A stretch of DNA of 62,336 bases, taken from the NCBI GenBank assembly GCA_026225055.1, contig JAMFSA010000146.1, forward strand, positions 1-62,336, written 5' to 3'. The stretch comes from Mucilaginibacter xinganensis (GTDB lineage Bacteria > Bacteroidota > Bacteroidia > Sphingobacteriales > Sphingobacteriaceae). Under the pieces are notes generated by a model. The model searched no databases and was not told the DNA's origin. It saw nothing but the letters and a program-made list of their open reading frames with translations. The translations under genes and the position numbers were made by a program. Shown here piece by piece: positions 53,691-62,149 of the stretch (position 1 is the first letter of the stretch; every line of letters begins with the position of its first letter).

Positions 53691-54083
53691 TCAGGACTTT
53701 GTGCTTTGTTTAATATCTTTTAATTCGTCGCTAAAAGATTTGTCTTTATGGTGCCGTTCCTGATTATAGATATAACTGCGTACCTGCTTTAAGTTACCCG
53801 GACTAACACTAAAAGCTGCAAAACCATCTTGCCAGCTAACATATCTGTCTGGATCATTTTTAAAAAACTCCCACGAGTTTCCCTTTATAGTTTTTACAAC
53901 ATCTGCCACAGCTTGGTCAGTCAGTAATCTTATTAATAAATGCACATGATCTGCAACGCCGTTTATACAATCAAGATAAATTTCATGATCCGTTGCAATA
54001 TTATTTATGACAATGAAAACTTCATGTTTTAGCGATGGAGTTAATACGGGCTCGCGGTTTTTGGTAGAACAAATAAGGTGCAC
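53691..54083 (-). CDS. IS200/RAYT-type HUH transposase, 5' frameshifted and probably defective
   Basis: The 130-residue frame has the HUH motif in VADHVHLLIR and the family end VRSYIYNQERHHKDKSF, with the tyrosine expected in SYIYNQ. It begins at a GTG. Upstream in the same frame the sequence still reads like the family N-terminus, YSSLWVHLICSTKNREP, up to a TAG; a start ATG with MPA at 54109 lies in another frame, one base off. A one-base deletion near 54096-54103 would explain this. The C-terminus is also about 20 residues short. It may still be made from the GTG, lacking the first strand. Confidence 0.8.
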   Translation of the reverse strand: MHLICSTKNREPVLTPSLKHEVFIVINNIATDHEIYLDCINGVADHVHLLIRLLTDQAVADVVKTIKGNSWEFFKNDPDRYVSWQDGFAAFSVSPGNLKQVRSYIYNQERHHKDKSFSDELKDIKQSTKS

Positions 54084-54150
54084 CCATAGGGAAGAGTACT
54101 AGCAGGCATAGGTTGTAAAAATATAAGGCAATATAATATTTATATCGATG

Positions 54151-54199
54151 GTTTCTATACATAGCGATGGGTTTCAAACCCATCGCTATGTATAGAAAC
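54151..54199. repeat. Perfect REP hairpin right of the HUH transposase
   Basis: The 24-base arm 54151-54174 (GTTTCTATAC, then the ATAGCGATGGGTTT core) is perfectly complementary to 54176-54199. The outer arm differs from the left hairpin, but each side is complementary within its own hairpin. Confidence 0.92.
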
Positions 54200-54203
54200 G
54201 AGA

Positions 54204-55319
54204 TTAATTATCCTTTTCTATCATCCCATCATCCCCAATATTCAAACCTGATTCAGGAAAATCGGTTGCTGTTAGCATCTTTATTCGTTTTACAACTGTG
54301 TTTAGCGTATCAGGTTCGAGGCCGTTATAGTGGGTTTGTTTTATGGCGATAATACGGCCGTTTAAAAACTCGCCTTTTTTGTTGATATGTACTTTAAGCA
54401 GTGGCGCGATACCGCAGATGCCGGCAACGCTCACGCATTTGTAAGTGCAAAAATTACCCAGACTATAGGCTATCAGCCTGTTTTTATAAAGTTCGATAGC
54501 ACGGGTTACGTGCGGACCGTTACCAAATATCAGATCGGCACCGGCGTCAATAGCGTTATGGGCAAAGGCATATACATTGCCGCGGTTTTCACTAACATAC
54601 ATTTCGTTGGTTAACGGTACATGCTCAAATTCTACGCCCTCGCCACCGCCATGGAAGGATACGATAACCACATCGCAATGCTGTTTAAGCTGGCGGATGA
54701 TCTGTGCCGCGCCGTTCAAATCGAGCAATGATACCGTCTGGCTATTGGGCGAAAACGCGCAGAACCCATATTTAACACCGTTCACTACGAAAATGGTTGA
54801 GGGGTAAGTTTTTAGTCCTGCGAAATGGATGCCACAGCTATCCAGCATTTTTACGGTACTTATGCGGCCGTTATTACCGAAATCATCAATATGGTTATTG
54901 GCAATGCTCAAAAGGTTAAAACCTGCATCTTTTAATATAAATCCACAATGCAAGGGCATCCGGAACAGATAAGACTTTACTAATTGATGAAGTTTGTAAT
55001 TTACCGGGCCGCCTGTGTCCAGCAGTGTGCCTTCCAGGTTACCGAAGGTAACATCGTTGCCTTGCAGGTATTTGGCGACAGCGGCAAAGCTTTCGTTAGC
55101 ACTATCGGGTGGTAGGGTCCTACCATCAGGGTAGGAGGTGCCCAGCATAATATCACCCACGGCAGCAATGCAGAGGGTATCATGGCGGACTGGTTTAAAT
55201 GTTAATTTTTTTGTGGCTGTTTTTTTCGGATGATATACCGGCTCACGCATGGGTTGTTCCATACAAGCCTGAAAAGCCATTATAATACCAGCAAGAATTA
55301 CTAAACGCAATATTTTCAT
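54204..55319 (-). CDS. CapA family lipoprotein
   Basis: The 371-residue protein is a predicted lipoprotein (IMAFQAC, cysteine near 19) with a CapA/poly-gamma-glutamate synthesis domain of the metallophosphoesterase type. Metal-site motifs are IAAVGDIMLG, NLEGTLLD, SIANNHIDDFG, VSFHGGGEG and NGPHVTRA. No capsule genes (CapB/C) are near, so a PGA synthesis role is not supported; these proteins are often of unknown function in Bacteroidota. It lies next to the RAYT element. Confidence 0.87.
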   Translation of the reverse strand: MKILRLVILAGIIMAFQACMEQPMREPVYHPKKTATKKLTFKPVRHDTLCIAAVGDIMLGTSYPDGRTLPPDSANESFAAVAKYLQGNDVTFGNLEGTLLDTGGPVNYKLHQLVKSYLFRMPLHCGFILKDAGFNLLSIANNHIDDFGNNGRISTVKMLDSCGIHFAGLKTYPSTIFVVNGVKYGFCAFSPNSQTVSLLDLNGAAQIIRQLKQHCDVVIVSFHGGGEGVEFEHVPLTNEMYVSENRGNVYAFAHNAIDAGADLIFGNGPHVTRAIELYKNRLIAYSLGNFCTYKCVSVAGICGIAPLLKVHINKKGEFLNGRIIAIKQTHYNGLEPDTLNTVVKRIKMLTATDFPESGLNIGDDGMIEKDN

Positions 55320-55321
55320 TC

Positions 55322-55351
55322 AAAAAAAAATCCCTTCATAAAGAAGGGATT
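55322..55351 (-). terminator. Terminator after the NlpC/P60 gene
   Basis: AATCCCTTC and GAAGGGATT form a perfect 9-bp stem with loop ATAAA. On the minus strand it runs into nine T residues. Confidence 0.88.
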
Positions 55352-55365
55352 AGTTATTTAAGTTT

Positions 55366-55959
55366 CTAATTGTTATCGCTGGTATTGCTACCGTCGCCGG
55401 GATCCGGCAAATTATCCAGTTGGCTTTTAAAAGCGCTTAATAAGCGCCCCCCCTTATAAAAGTACCGGCTGTAGTAGGCATCATCAAGGCTGCTTATAGC
55501 TACACCACGTGATGAGGCGTGCGCAAAGCGGTTGTTACCTAAATATATACCTACGTGTGAAATTCTGTGGCTGTGTATTTTAAAGAAAACCAGATCGCCT
55601 TCTTTTAACTCATCCTTACCAACAGGGCTAACCATGCTGAAAATATCGCGTGAGTTTCTCCTGATGTCAAGGTTAAATACTTCGCTGTACAATTCTTTTG
55701 TAAATGCCGAGCAATCAATACCATGTCTTGAGCTTCCGCCAAAACGGTATGGAGTGCCTATCCAATCATAAACAAAATGAAAAAGTTTCATATTTGAGGT
55801 TGCAGATAACGCAACACCCATTATTTGTGACAAGTAATCTTTTGCTAAACTTTCTTGTTCGTCAGGAGCTTTATCGGCAGGCTGGGCTACAACTTTTGTT
55901 TGAGCCTGTGCTGTTAAAACGCTGAAAAATAGTGCAATACCAAGTGTAATTCTCTTCAT
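55366..55959 (-). CDS. NlpC/P60 (C40) cell-wall endopeptidase, secreted
   Basis: The 197-residue protein has a signal peptide ending TAQAQ and a C40 domain. The catalytic set is C83 in HGIDCSAF, H135 in SHVGIYLG and H147 in RFAHASS. Such enzymes cleave the gamma-D-Glu-DAP bond of peptidoglycan stem peptides. It ends at its own terminator. Confidence 0.92.
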   Translation of the reverse strand: MKRITLGIALFFSVLTAQAQTKVVAQPADKAPDEQESLAKDYLSQIMGVALSATSNMKLFHFVYDWIGTPYRFGGSSRHGIDCSAFTKELYSEVFNLDIRRNSRDIFSMVSPVGKDELKEGDLVFFKIHSHRISHVGIYLGNNRFAHASSRGVAISSLDDAYYSRYFYKGGRLLSAFKSQLDNLPDPGDGSNTSDNN

Positions 55960-56350
55960 TTAATCCTTAGTTTGTTGATATAGGGCCAACAAAATGTTTA
56001 TTAAATTATACAATGTGTATATCTTCTGCTACAAAACTATCCAAATTAATTAGAATTGCAAATAAAGGGCGCTTTTTTTTCAAAAAATATAAATTTTGAA
56101 ATGGTTAAGTGCTGTAATTGTGTAATTTAATGTAAACTGTATACGGTGTTAAAAATTATAATGTTTCTTTTTGTTCTAAATGCAGAATTAAATTAAGTTA
56201 TGCGGGTGTATTTGTTGGTTTAATTTGGTGATTTTGCTATGTTGCCATAGCAAAGTAATAAATGTTAAGATAACAGCATGTTGTCGTTTCCATAATTAGC
56301 AAGTTATAATTAGATTTGCGCTTTAACTGAAAAAATTGATTGTTTAACAA
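55960..56350. other. AT-rich divergent region with the pdhA promoter
   Basis: About 390 AT-rich bases between the C40 gene and pdhA. No repeat family or open frame. A -7 box, TAGATTTG, lies at 56311-56318 with TTTC 20 bases upstream (56287-56290), which is a fair Bacteroidota promoter for pdhA, 32 bases before the ATG. Confidence 0.55.
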
Positions 56351-57346
56351 ATGAGTTCAATCGAAATAACTAAAGATACCTACCTTAAATGGTACGAGTG
56401 GATGTTGTTGATGCGCAGGTTCGAAGAAAAGGCCGGGCAGTTATATGGACAACAAAAAATCAGAGGCTTTTGCCACTTATATATAGGGCAGGAAGCTGTA
56501 CTAGCCGGAGCAATGTCTGTACTTAAACAAGAGGACAGCATGATCACCGCTTATCGTGATCACGCGCACGCTATTGCTAAGGGTGTTACATCAAATGCTA
56601 TAATGGCCGAACTATATGGTAAAGCTACCGGATGCTCAAAAGGCAAAGGCGGCAGTATGCATATGTTCTCCAAAGAGCATCATTTTTATGGTGGGCACGG
56701 TATAGTAGGCGGTCAGATCCCAATGGGAGCAGGTATAGCTTTTGCTGAAAAATTTAAAGGAACCGAGTTTGTTAACGTTGCCTATATGGGCGATGGTGCA
56801 GTACGTCAGGGTGCTTTAACTGAAACCTTTAACATGGCAGCATTATGGCAGTTACCGGTAATTTTTGTTTGCGAAAACAATGGTTATGCCATGGGTACTT
56901 CAGTTGCGCGTACTACTATCCAAACTGATATCTATAAATTAGGCTTACCTTATGGTATCCCTTCATCAGCTGTTGATGGTATGGACCCGGTAGCGGTACA
57001 CAACGCTATGGATGAGGCCGTACAACGCGCACGCCGCGGCGAAGGTCCTACTTTCCTTGAGATGCGTACTTATCGTTATAAAGGTCACTCTATGTCCGAT
57101 CCGCAAAAATATCGTACAAAAGAGGAACTGGAAAGCTATAAAGAAAAAGACCCTATTGAAATGGTTAAACAAACCATTGAAAAAGAAGGTTATGCTGATG
57201 AGAAATGGTTTGAGGAAATAGCTGCTAAAATTAAGGCTGAGGTTGAAGAATCAGTACGCTTTGCAGAAGAATCGCCATGGCCTGAGGCAGAAGAACTTTA
57301 TACCGATGTATATGTGCAGAAAGACTACCCATATATTAAGGATTAA
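56351..57346 (+). CDS. pdhA: Pyruvate dehydrogenase E1 component, alpha subunit
   Basis: E1 decarboxylates pyruvate with TPP and passes acetyl to E2. The 331-residue alpha subunit has YRDHAHAIAKGV, the TPP motif GDGAVRQGALTETFNMA with FVCENNGYAMGT, and the phosphorylation-loop region RTYRYKGHSMSDP. Length is typical. The E2 gene follows 41 bases downstream. The beta subunit gene (pdhB) is not in between and must lie elsewhere. Confidence 0.95.
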   Translation: MSSIEITKDTYLKWYEWMLLMRRFEEKAGQLYGQQKIRGFCHLYIGQEAVLAGAMSVLKQEDSMITAYRDHAHAIAKGVTSNAIMAELYGKATGCSKGKGGSMHMFSKEHHFYGGHGIVGGQIPMGAGIAFAEKFKGTEFVNVAYMGDGAVRQGALTETFNMAALWQLPVIFVCENNGYAMGTSVARTTIQTDIYKLGLPYGIPSSAVDGMDPVAVHNAMDEAVQRARRGEGPTFLEMRTYRYKGHSMSDPQKYRTKEELESYKEKDPIEMVKQTIEKEGYADEKWFEEIAAKIKAEVEESVRFAEESPWPEAEELYTDVYVQKDYPYIKD

Positions 57347-57387
57347 TTATATTACACGAAATTTAAAACTTATTCATCATATAATAT

Positions 57388-59034
57388 ATGGCTGAAGTTG
57401 TAAAAATGCCTAAAATGAGCGACACCATGACTGATGGTGTTTTAGCTAAATGGCATAAAAAAGTTGGGGATAAAGTAAAGCCTGGTGATGTGCTTGCCGA
57501 GATAGAAACAGATAAGGCCACCATGGACTTTGAATCATACCAGGAAGGTACCTTGTTATATATAGGTATTAAAGAGGGTGAAGGTGCCCCGGTTGATTCA
57601 GTTATTGCCGTAGTTGGTGCTGAAGGTGAAGATTACAAAACTGCTTTAGCAGGCAGTGCCGAAGCTAAACCAGCCGAAGCTGCTCCTGCACCGGTTGAAG
57701 ATAAAAAACCAGCCGCTACTCCAGCGCCAGCTGCCCCTAAAGTTGATCTTTCAAAAATACCGGCAACGGTTATACGCATGCCTGCCCTGAGTGATACCAT
57801 GACGGAAGGTGTGATAAACAAATGGAACTTTAAAGTAGGTGATAAAGTAAAATCAGACGATTCATTAGCTGATGTAGAAACCGATAAGGCAACTATGGAA
57901 GTGGTGGGTTACGAAGATGGTACCTTATTATATATAGGCCCAAAAGAAGGTGAAGCCGCACCGGTTAATGGTATTATTGCCATTGTTGGTAAAGAAGGTA
58001 CAGATATTACCCCTTTATTAGCTGATACAGGTGATGCACCTGCTGCAATAACTGAAGCAGCGCCAGTCGTTGCTGAAGCTGCACCAAACGCGCCGGTTGC
58101 TGAAGCCGCTCCATCAAGTGCTGATGACAGCCGCGTAAAAGCATCGCCGTTAGCACGTAAAATTGCAAAAGACAAAGGCATCAATCTTAACGATCTGAAA
58201 GGATCAGCCGAAGGTGGCCGTATTGTTAAAAAGGATATAGAAGGTTATACACCATCTGCAAAGCCTGCATCAGCTCCGGCTACTACACCAGCAGAAACTG
58301 CCGCGCCTGCAAAAGCTGCTGCACCAGTAGTTATACCACAGTATGTTGGCCAGGAGAAATTTACCGAGAAACCTGTTTCGCAAATGCGTAAGGTTATCGC
58401 TAAGCGATTATCTGAAAGTTTATTTACCGCGCCGCATTTCTACATAACCATGTCGATAGATATGGATCAGGCAATTGTTGCCCGTGGTAAAATAAACGAG
58501 GTTGCACCGGTTAAAATATCATTTAATGATTTTGTACTGAAAGCTTGTGCTGTTGCCTTAAAACAACATCCAAACATCAATTCATCATGGTTAGGCGATA
58601 AGATCCGTTACAACGAGCACATCAACATAGGTGTTGCCGTAGCGGTTGAAGATGGCCTGCTGGTACCGGTAGTACGTTTTGCTGATGGCAAATCATTAAG
58701 CCAGATCTCAGTTGAAGTAAAGGACTTTGCACAGCGTGCTAAAGCCAAAAAACTACAGCCTGCAGATTGGGAAGGCTCAACTTTTACCATATCAAACTTA
58801 GGTATGTTTGGTGTTGATGAGTTTACCGCAATCATTAATCCACCTGATGCCTGTATATTGGCAGTAAGCGGTATACAACAAGTACCGGTTGTTAAAAACG
58901 GCGCTGTTGTACCAGGTAACGTAATGAAAGTAACCCTAAGCTGCGATCACCGTGTGGTTGATGGCGCTACGGGTTCAGCATTCTTATTAACGCTGAAATC
59001 GTTACTTGAAGAGCCGGTTAGGCTTTTAGTATAG
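57388..59034 (+). CDS. pdhC: Pyruvate dehydrogenase E2 component (dihydrolipoamide acetyltransferase)
   Basis: The 548-residue protein has two lipoyl domains with lipoylated lysines K43 and K167 in ETDKATM, joined by A/P-rich linkers. A peripheral subunit-binding domain is at about 251-287 (KASPLARKIAKDKGINL). The catalytic domain is at about 325-548, with H521 and D525 in SCDHRVVDG. It forms the core of the PDH complex. The last 24 bases of the gene recur at 59238-59261. Confidence 0.95.
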   Translation: MAEVVKMPKMSDTMTDGVLAKWHKKVGDKVKPGDVLAEIETDKATMDFESYQEGTLLYIGIKEGEGAPVDSVIAVVGAEGEDYKTALAGSAEAKPAEAAPAPVEDKKPAATPAPAAPKVDLSKIPATVIRMPALSDTMTEGVINKWNFKVGDKVKSDDSLADVETDKATMEVVGYEDGTLLYIGPKEGEAAPVNGIIAIVGKEGTDITPLLADTGDAPAAITEAAPVVAEAAPNAPVAEAAPSSADDSRVKASPLARKIAKDKGINLNDLKGSAEGGRIVKKDIEGYTPSAKPASAPATTPAETAAPAKAAAPVVIPQYVGQEKFTEKPVSQMRKVIAKRLSESLFTAPHFYITMSIDMDQAIVARGKINEVAPVKISFNDFVLKACAVALKQHPNINSSWLGDKIRYNEHINIGVAVAVEDGLLVPVVRFADGKSLSQISVEVKDFAQRAKAKKLQPADWEGSTFTISNLGMFGVDEFTAIINPPDACILAVSGIQQVPVVKNGAVVPGNVMKVTLSCDHRVVDGATGSAFLLTLKSLLEEPVRLLV

Positions 59035-59104
59035 ATTCAAGAGTTAAGAGTCAGGAATCAAGAAATATGATAGCGATGGGTTTTAAACCCATCGCTATTT
59101 TTGT
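59011..59104 (+). repeat. Duplicated unit 1: end of pdhC plus REP hairpin
   Basis: The unit includes the last eight codons of pdhC, an AATCAAG-rich spacer and the hairpin ATAGCGATGGGTTT / AAACCCATCGCTAT (59070-59098, centre T). A second unit begins at 59238. Confidence 0.8.
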
Positions 59105-59129
59105 TTATGGGGATGTGAATAGGCAGGCA

Positions 59130-59233
59130 ATTGCGCTCGTCTGTGACGAGTGCTTAACGCTGTAGGGCATTTGCAATGCCCGGGCGATACAATCGCAAAA
59201 CCATTTTAAGCACTCGTCACAGACGAGCGCAAT
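59130..59233. repeat. Palindromic element with 27-bp arms
   Basis: ATTGCGCTCGTCTGTGACGA plus GTGCTTA (59130-59156) is perfectly complementary to 59207-59233. Inside, GGGCATT and AATGCCC (59165-59181) form a second stem around TGC. It separates the two pdhC-end units. Confidence 0.9.
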
Positions 59234-59237
59234 AAAT

Positions 59238-59333
59238 GAGCCGGTTAGACTTTTGGTATAGTTTTTTAGAATCAAGATTTAAGAGTCAAGATATGATAGC
59301 GATGGGTTTTATACCCATCGCTATTTTTGTTTA
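59238..59333 (+). repeat. Duplicated unit 2: end of pdhC plus REP hairpin
   Basis: GAGCCGGTTAGACTTTTGGT and ATAG encode EPVRLLV and a stop, differing from the true end of pdhC by two synonymous changes (AGG/AGA and TTA/TTG). The REP hairpin follows (59296-59324), with one mismatch in the stem near the centre. Confidence 0.85.
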
Positions 59334-59351
59334 TAGATATCATATTAGTTA

Positions 59352-59375
59352 GCTGTTTGTGAGGACACAAACAGC
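59352..59375. repeat. REP palindrome, CTGTTTGTG family, copy 3
   Basis: GCTGTTTGTG and CACAAACAGC around AGGA, identical to the copy at 19091-19114. Confidence 0.9.
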
Positions 59376-59403
59376 GGAAACACATCCGTGGTGTCACTAA
59401 TGA

Positions 59404-60402
59404 CTAATTACTCAAATAAGGTTTCCACCACCCCGAGTTATATTCTTTAACCTCGGTAGGTTCACCCGGTTTGGGGATAAATAGTTTTATCTTTTTGTCC
59501 TTGCCGTATTGCACTAATCTTTCAATGGGCTCATACCAGGCATGAGGGGCCAGGTTAAATGTGCCCCAATGTATAGGCATCATGATCTTTCCTTTCAGCG
59601 CGATGTGCGCGTTTGAGGCGTTATCGGGGCCCATGTGTATGTCGGCCCAGTAGGTGCCATAAGCGCCGATCTCGAGCATAGTTAAGTCGAATGGGCCGTA
59701 AGCTTCGCCGATATCCTTAAAGCCCGGGAACCAGCCTGAATCGGCCCCGAAAAATATGTTATGCTTTGGCCCCTTTATCACAAATGACGACCACAGTGTT
59801 TCGTTGCGATTGATGATCCCCCGGCCCGAAAAATGCCTCGATGGTGTAGCTGTAAGTACCAGGTCATGCCCGATCATCAGGCTATCGCCCCAATCCATTT
59901 CCGTAATATAATATTTGCTGATACCCCATTTTGTAAGGTATTGCTTAACGCCAACTGAGCAAAAGAATGGGATATCCTTACCCGCAAAAAACTTAATGGT
60001 GCCTTTATCCAAATGGTCGTAATGATCGTGTGACAGGATAACCGCATCCAATGGAGGTAGGTCTTCAAGTGCTATTGGCGGTTCAAAAAAACGCTTTGGC
60101 CCCATGAATGATAAAAAGGAAGCGCGCTCGCCCCAAACTGGGTCGGTAAGGATGCGTTTGCCATCAATCTCTATCAATAAACTGGAATGGCCCACCCAGG
60201 TTACCCTTAAACCACTTTCGGGTGGGGTATTATAAATAGATGTATCGGTTTTAAATGGCCCTAATGTTTTAAGCGGAACATTTTCGGCTTTATTGTTAAT
60301 GTATTCTCTTAATATTGGGATCATTTTGCCGAACCCGGCTTCATCGGTTGGTATCGGATTTTGATATTTTCTCCCCTTCTTAACAGATCCTTTTAAATTC
60401 AT
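59404..60402 (-). CDS. MBL-fold metallo-hydrolase, UlaG/NAPE-PLD-like
   Basis: The 332-residue protein has the metallo-beta-lactamase fold with the metal motif H125-D-H127-Y-D129-H130 in ILSHDHYDHLD, then TPSRHFSGRG, ADSGWFPGF and HWGTFNLAPHAW. The NAPE-PLD-like branch is suggested by GHSSLLIEIDG, ILTDPVWGERAS and PIHWGTFNL. Relatives hydrolyse phosphodiesters or lactones; the substrate is not known. It is divergent from pdhC with repeats between. Confidence 0.88.
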   Translation of the reverse strand: MNLKGSVKKGRKYQNPIPTDEAGFGKMIPILREYINNKAENVPLKTLGPFKTDTSIYNTPPESGLRVTWVGHSSLLIEIDGKRILTDPVWGERASFLSFMGPKRFFEPPIALEDLPPLDAVILSHDHYDHLDKGTIKFFAGKDIPFFCSVGVKQYLTKWGISKYYITEMDWGDSLMIGHDLVLTATPSRHFSGRGIINRNETLWSSFVIKGPKHNIFFGADSGWFPGFKDIGEAYGPFDLTMLEIGAYGTYWADIHMGPDNASNAHIALKGKIMMPIHWGTFNLAPHAWYEPIERLVQYGKDKKIKLFIPKPGEPTEVKEYNSGWWKPYLSN

Positions 60403-60473
60403 ATAGTATATAACGGTACAGTACAGGTTTGGTGTTAATAGTAACCCTAAAAAGCTAATAAATTACTTCAGGA

Positions 60474-61307
60474 TTATTTTTTCTTAAAAAATGCGATCGA
60501 CTGGTCGCAAAAATCCAGCAGCTCGGCAGGCAAGGTATCTTTAGGGTAGGGGTGTGTTGCACCAAAGGTATGATCGCCGCCCTTTATAACGGAAAACTCA
60601 GCATGTTTGTTGGCTTCTGCCAGTTCTTTTGCATGGCTTAACGGTACAGTAGTATCCTCATCACCCTGAACAATTAGCCAGGGCTGAGTTATTTGTGCGG
60701 CTTTTGCCAGGATATCCAGCCTGCCGGGATTATTCCGCAAATCATCAAGCAAAGTCGACTTCAGCGGCATCTCCTGCCCGGTGCGTTTGTTTGGCATATA
60801 CATGATGCCCTGCAGTTTCCATTGTTCTTCTGCTTCCTTCGGCCATAAGTTGCCAAAACCGGAGATAGATGCCATGGTAACCAGTTTTTTAACACGGCTA
60901 TCTTCGGCAGTTTGTATTATGCTGATACCGCCGCCCATGCTGTGGCCTATTAAAAAAACACCTTTTACTGATGGCATTGATGAACCGTTACACACAAAAT
61001 CTATCACATCGTGCAGGTCCTCCAATTCGATTGAAAAGGTATTGTCGCCAAAGGCTATCAGGTCAACAAAATCAATAGGTTTATCGGCAGTAGTGCCGTT
61101 ATGCGAGAAGTTAAATTTCAGGTACCGGAAACAATGTTCGGCAAAATAGTTTGCCACCAGGTTATGCGTGCCCCAATCCTTAAATCCCTTAAACCCATGT
61201 GCGAAGATCACAACCGGCGCGTCTTTATGCCGGGTATCATAAGTTATATCCATCAGCATACCCCGGCCTTTCGCGCCGGGTATGTTGTAGTTTTCTTTTT
61301 TTATCAT
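60474..61307 (-). CDS. Alpha/beta hydrolase
   Basis: The 277-residue protein has the alpha/beta-hydrolase triad: S123 in GHSMGGG, an aspartate in QGDEDTTVP (D216 or D218) and H246 in GGDHTFGA. It lacks a signal peptide. The fold resembles serine aminopeptidase-like esterases (Hydrolase_4). The RDD gene ends two bases before its start, so they share a transcript. Confidence 0.9.
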   Translation of the reverse strand: MIKKENYNIPGAKGRGMLMDITYDTRHKDAPVVIFAHGFKGFKDWGTHNLVANYFAEHCFRYLKFNFSHNGTTADKPIDFVDLIAFGDNTFSIELEDLHDVIDFVCNGSSMPSVKGVFLIGHSMGGGISIIQTAEDSRVKKLVTMASISGFGNLWPKEAEEQWKLQGIMYMPNKRTGQEMPLKSTLLDDLRNNPGRLDILAKAAQITQPWLIVQGDEDTTVPLSHAKELAEANKHAEFSVIKGGDHTFGATHPYPKDTLPAELLDFCDQSIAFFKKK

Positions 61308-61309
61308 AA

Positions 61310-61753
61310 TCAGAATGTTACTTCAGCTTCACTGATGTCGGATTTTTTAACTACAACTGTATCAGCTAACAAATCCCCTAATCTTTGATGTTTAGGGGTT
61401 TTATAGATACAGATCAAAGCTGGGAGTCCAAGGTCAACAAAGTCTACAATTCTGCGCTTTAAAGCATCATAGAAACCTATTTTTTCACCGTCAGATCGCA
61501 CTACTGTTAGTTTTACTATGTCATGCCCTGGTGTAGCGCCGTTTATAGCTTCCAAACCTACAAAATATGCGAACCATAAAATAAATAGCGGCAACGCGGG
61601 CAATCCTGTTACCTCCATTGCTCCGTCGTTATTTTCATGACCTACGCAATATACGTAGATAAAGAAGAACAATAAGTAAATCCCATAATCAATAAGCGTT
61701 GCTATAATACGTAATCTAATATAATTTTTAGGTTCAACTTTTTTTAGTAACAT
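61310..61753 (-). CDS. RDD family membrane protein
   Basis: A 147-residue protein with RDD features: RLRIIATLIDYGIYLLFFFIY at the start (in two pieces), then GATPGHDIVKLTVVRSDGEKIG and ALKRRIVDFVDLG. Some RDD proteins are Na+/H+ antiporters; the function here is unclear. The alpha/beta hydrolase gene follows two bases after its stop. Confidence 0.85.
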   Translation of the reverse strand: MLLKKVEPKNYIRLRIIATLIDYGIYLLFFFIYVYCVGHENNDGAMEVTGLPALPLFILWFAYFVGLEAINGATPGHDIVKLTVVRSDGEKIGFYDALKRRIVDFVDLGLPALICIYKTPKHQRLGDLLADTVVVKKSDISEAEVTF

Positions 61754-61777
61754 TTTATTATTGTGATAAAATTTAGA

Positions 61778-62149
61778 TCAATCCCTCGTATGCCACCATG
61801 CCCACGCAATCAGCACCGGCTGAAAAAATAACCTCACCCATGCCAAAACTGGCTTAACCTGCGTAGCCCCAATTTGTGTGTGCCCATAAAGCATATCAAT
61901 ATGTACCGGCAGAAAAGCGATCAGCATTAATACTATTCCCCAGGCGGCCAGTTTTCTTGTCGGCCTGAATATCAGCAGCAAACTGAAGGCAATTTCAAAC
62001 AGCCCTGCTAAGGTATTTAAAATTTGCGGATCCGGCAGATAGCCTGGTATGATGCTGATATAGAACGCCGGAATGCGGAAATGATTTATTCCGGCAGCTA
62101 TATAACCGACGATCAGTAAAATAAGACTTATTTTTTTAGCTTTGCCCAT
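61778..62149 (-). CDS. DoxX-like membrane protein
   Basis: A 123-residue membrane protein with four helices, opening KKISLILLIVGYIAAGINHF and IPGYLPDPQILNTLAGLFEI next, as in the DoxX-like group. It heads a minus-strand set with the RDD and hydrolase genes (24 and 2 bases apart). The role is not known. Confidence 0.78.
   Translation of the reverse strand: MGKAKKISLILLIVGYIAAGINHFRIPAFYISIIPGYLPDPQILNTLAGLFEIAFSLLLIFRPTRKLAAWGIVLMLIAFLPVHIDMLYGHTQIGATQVKPVLAWVRLFFQPVLIAWAWWHTRD

Larger units (their letters stand above)
53642..54199 (-). mobile_element. IS200-like/RAYT element bounded by two REP hairpins
   Basis: A single HUH transposase gene lies between two perfect hairpins of 47 and 49 bases with the same core. 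The transposase stop is two bases from the left hairpin. This is the layout of REP-associated tyrosine transposases or of a minimal IS200/IS605 unit. Confidence 0.75.

Noticed and set aside
54204..55319. A poly-gamma-glutamate capsule locus
   Set aside because: Only the CapA-like protein is present; CapB and CapC are absent and the neighbours are unrelated.
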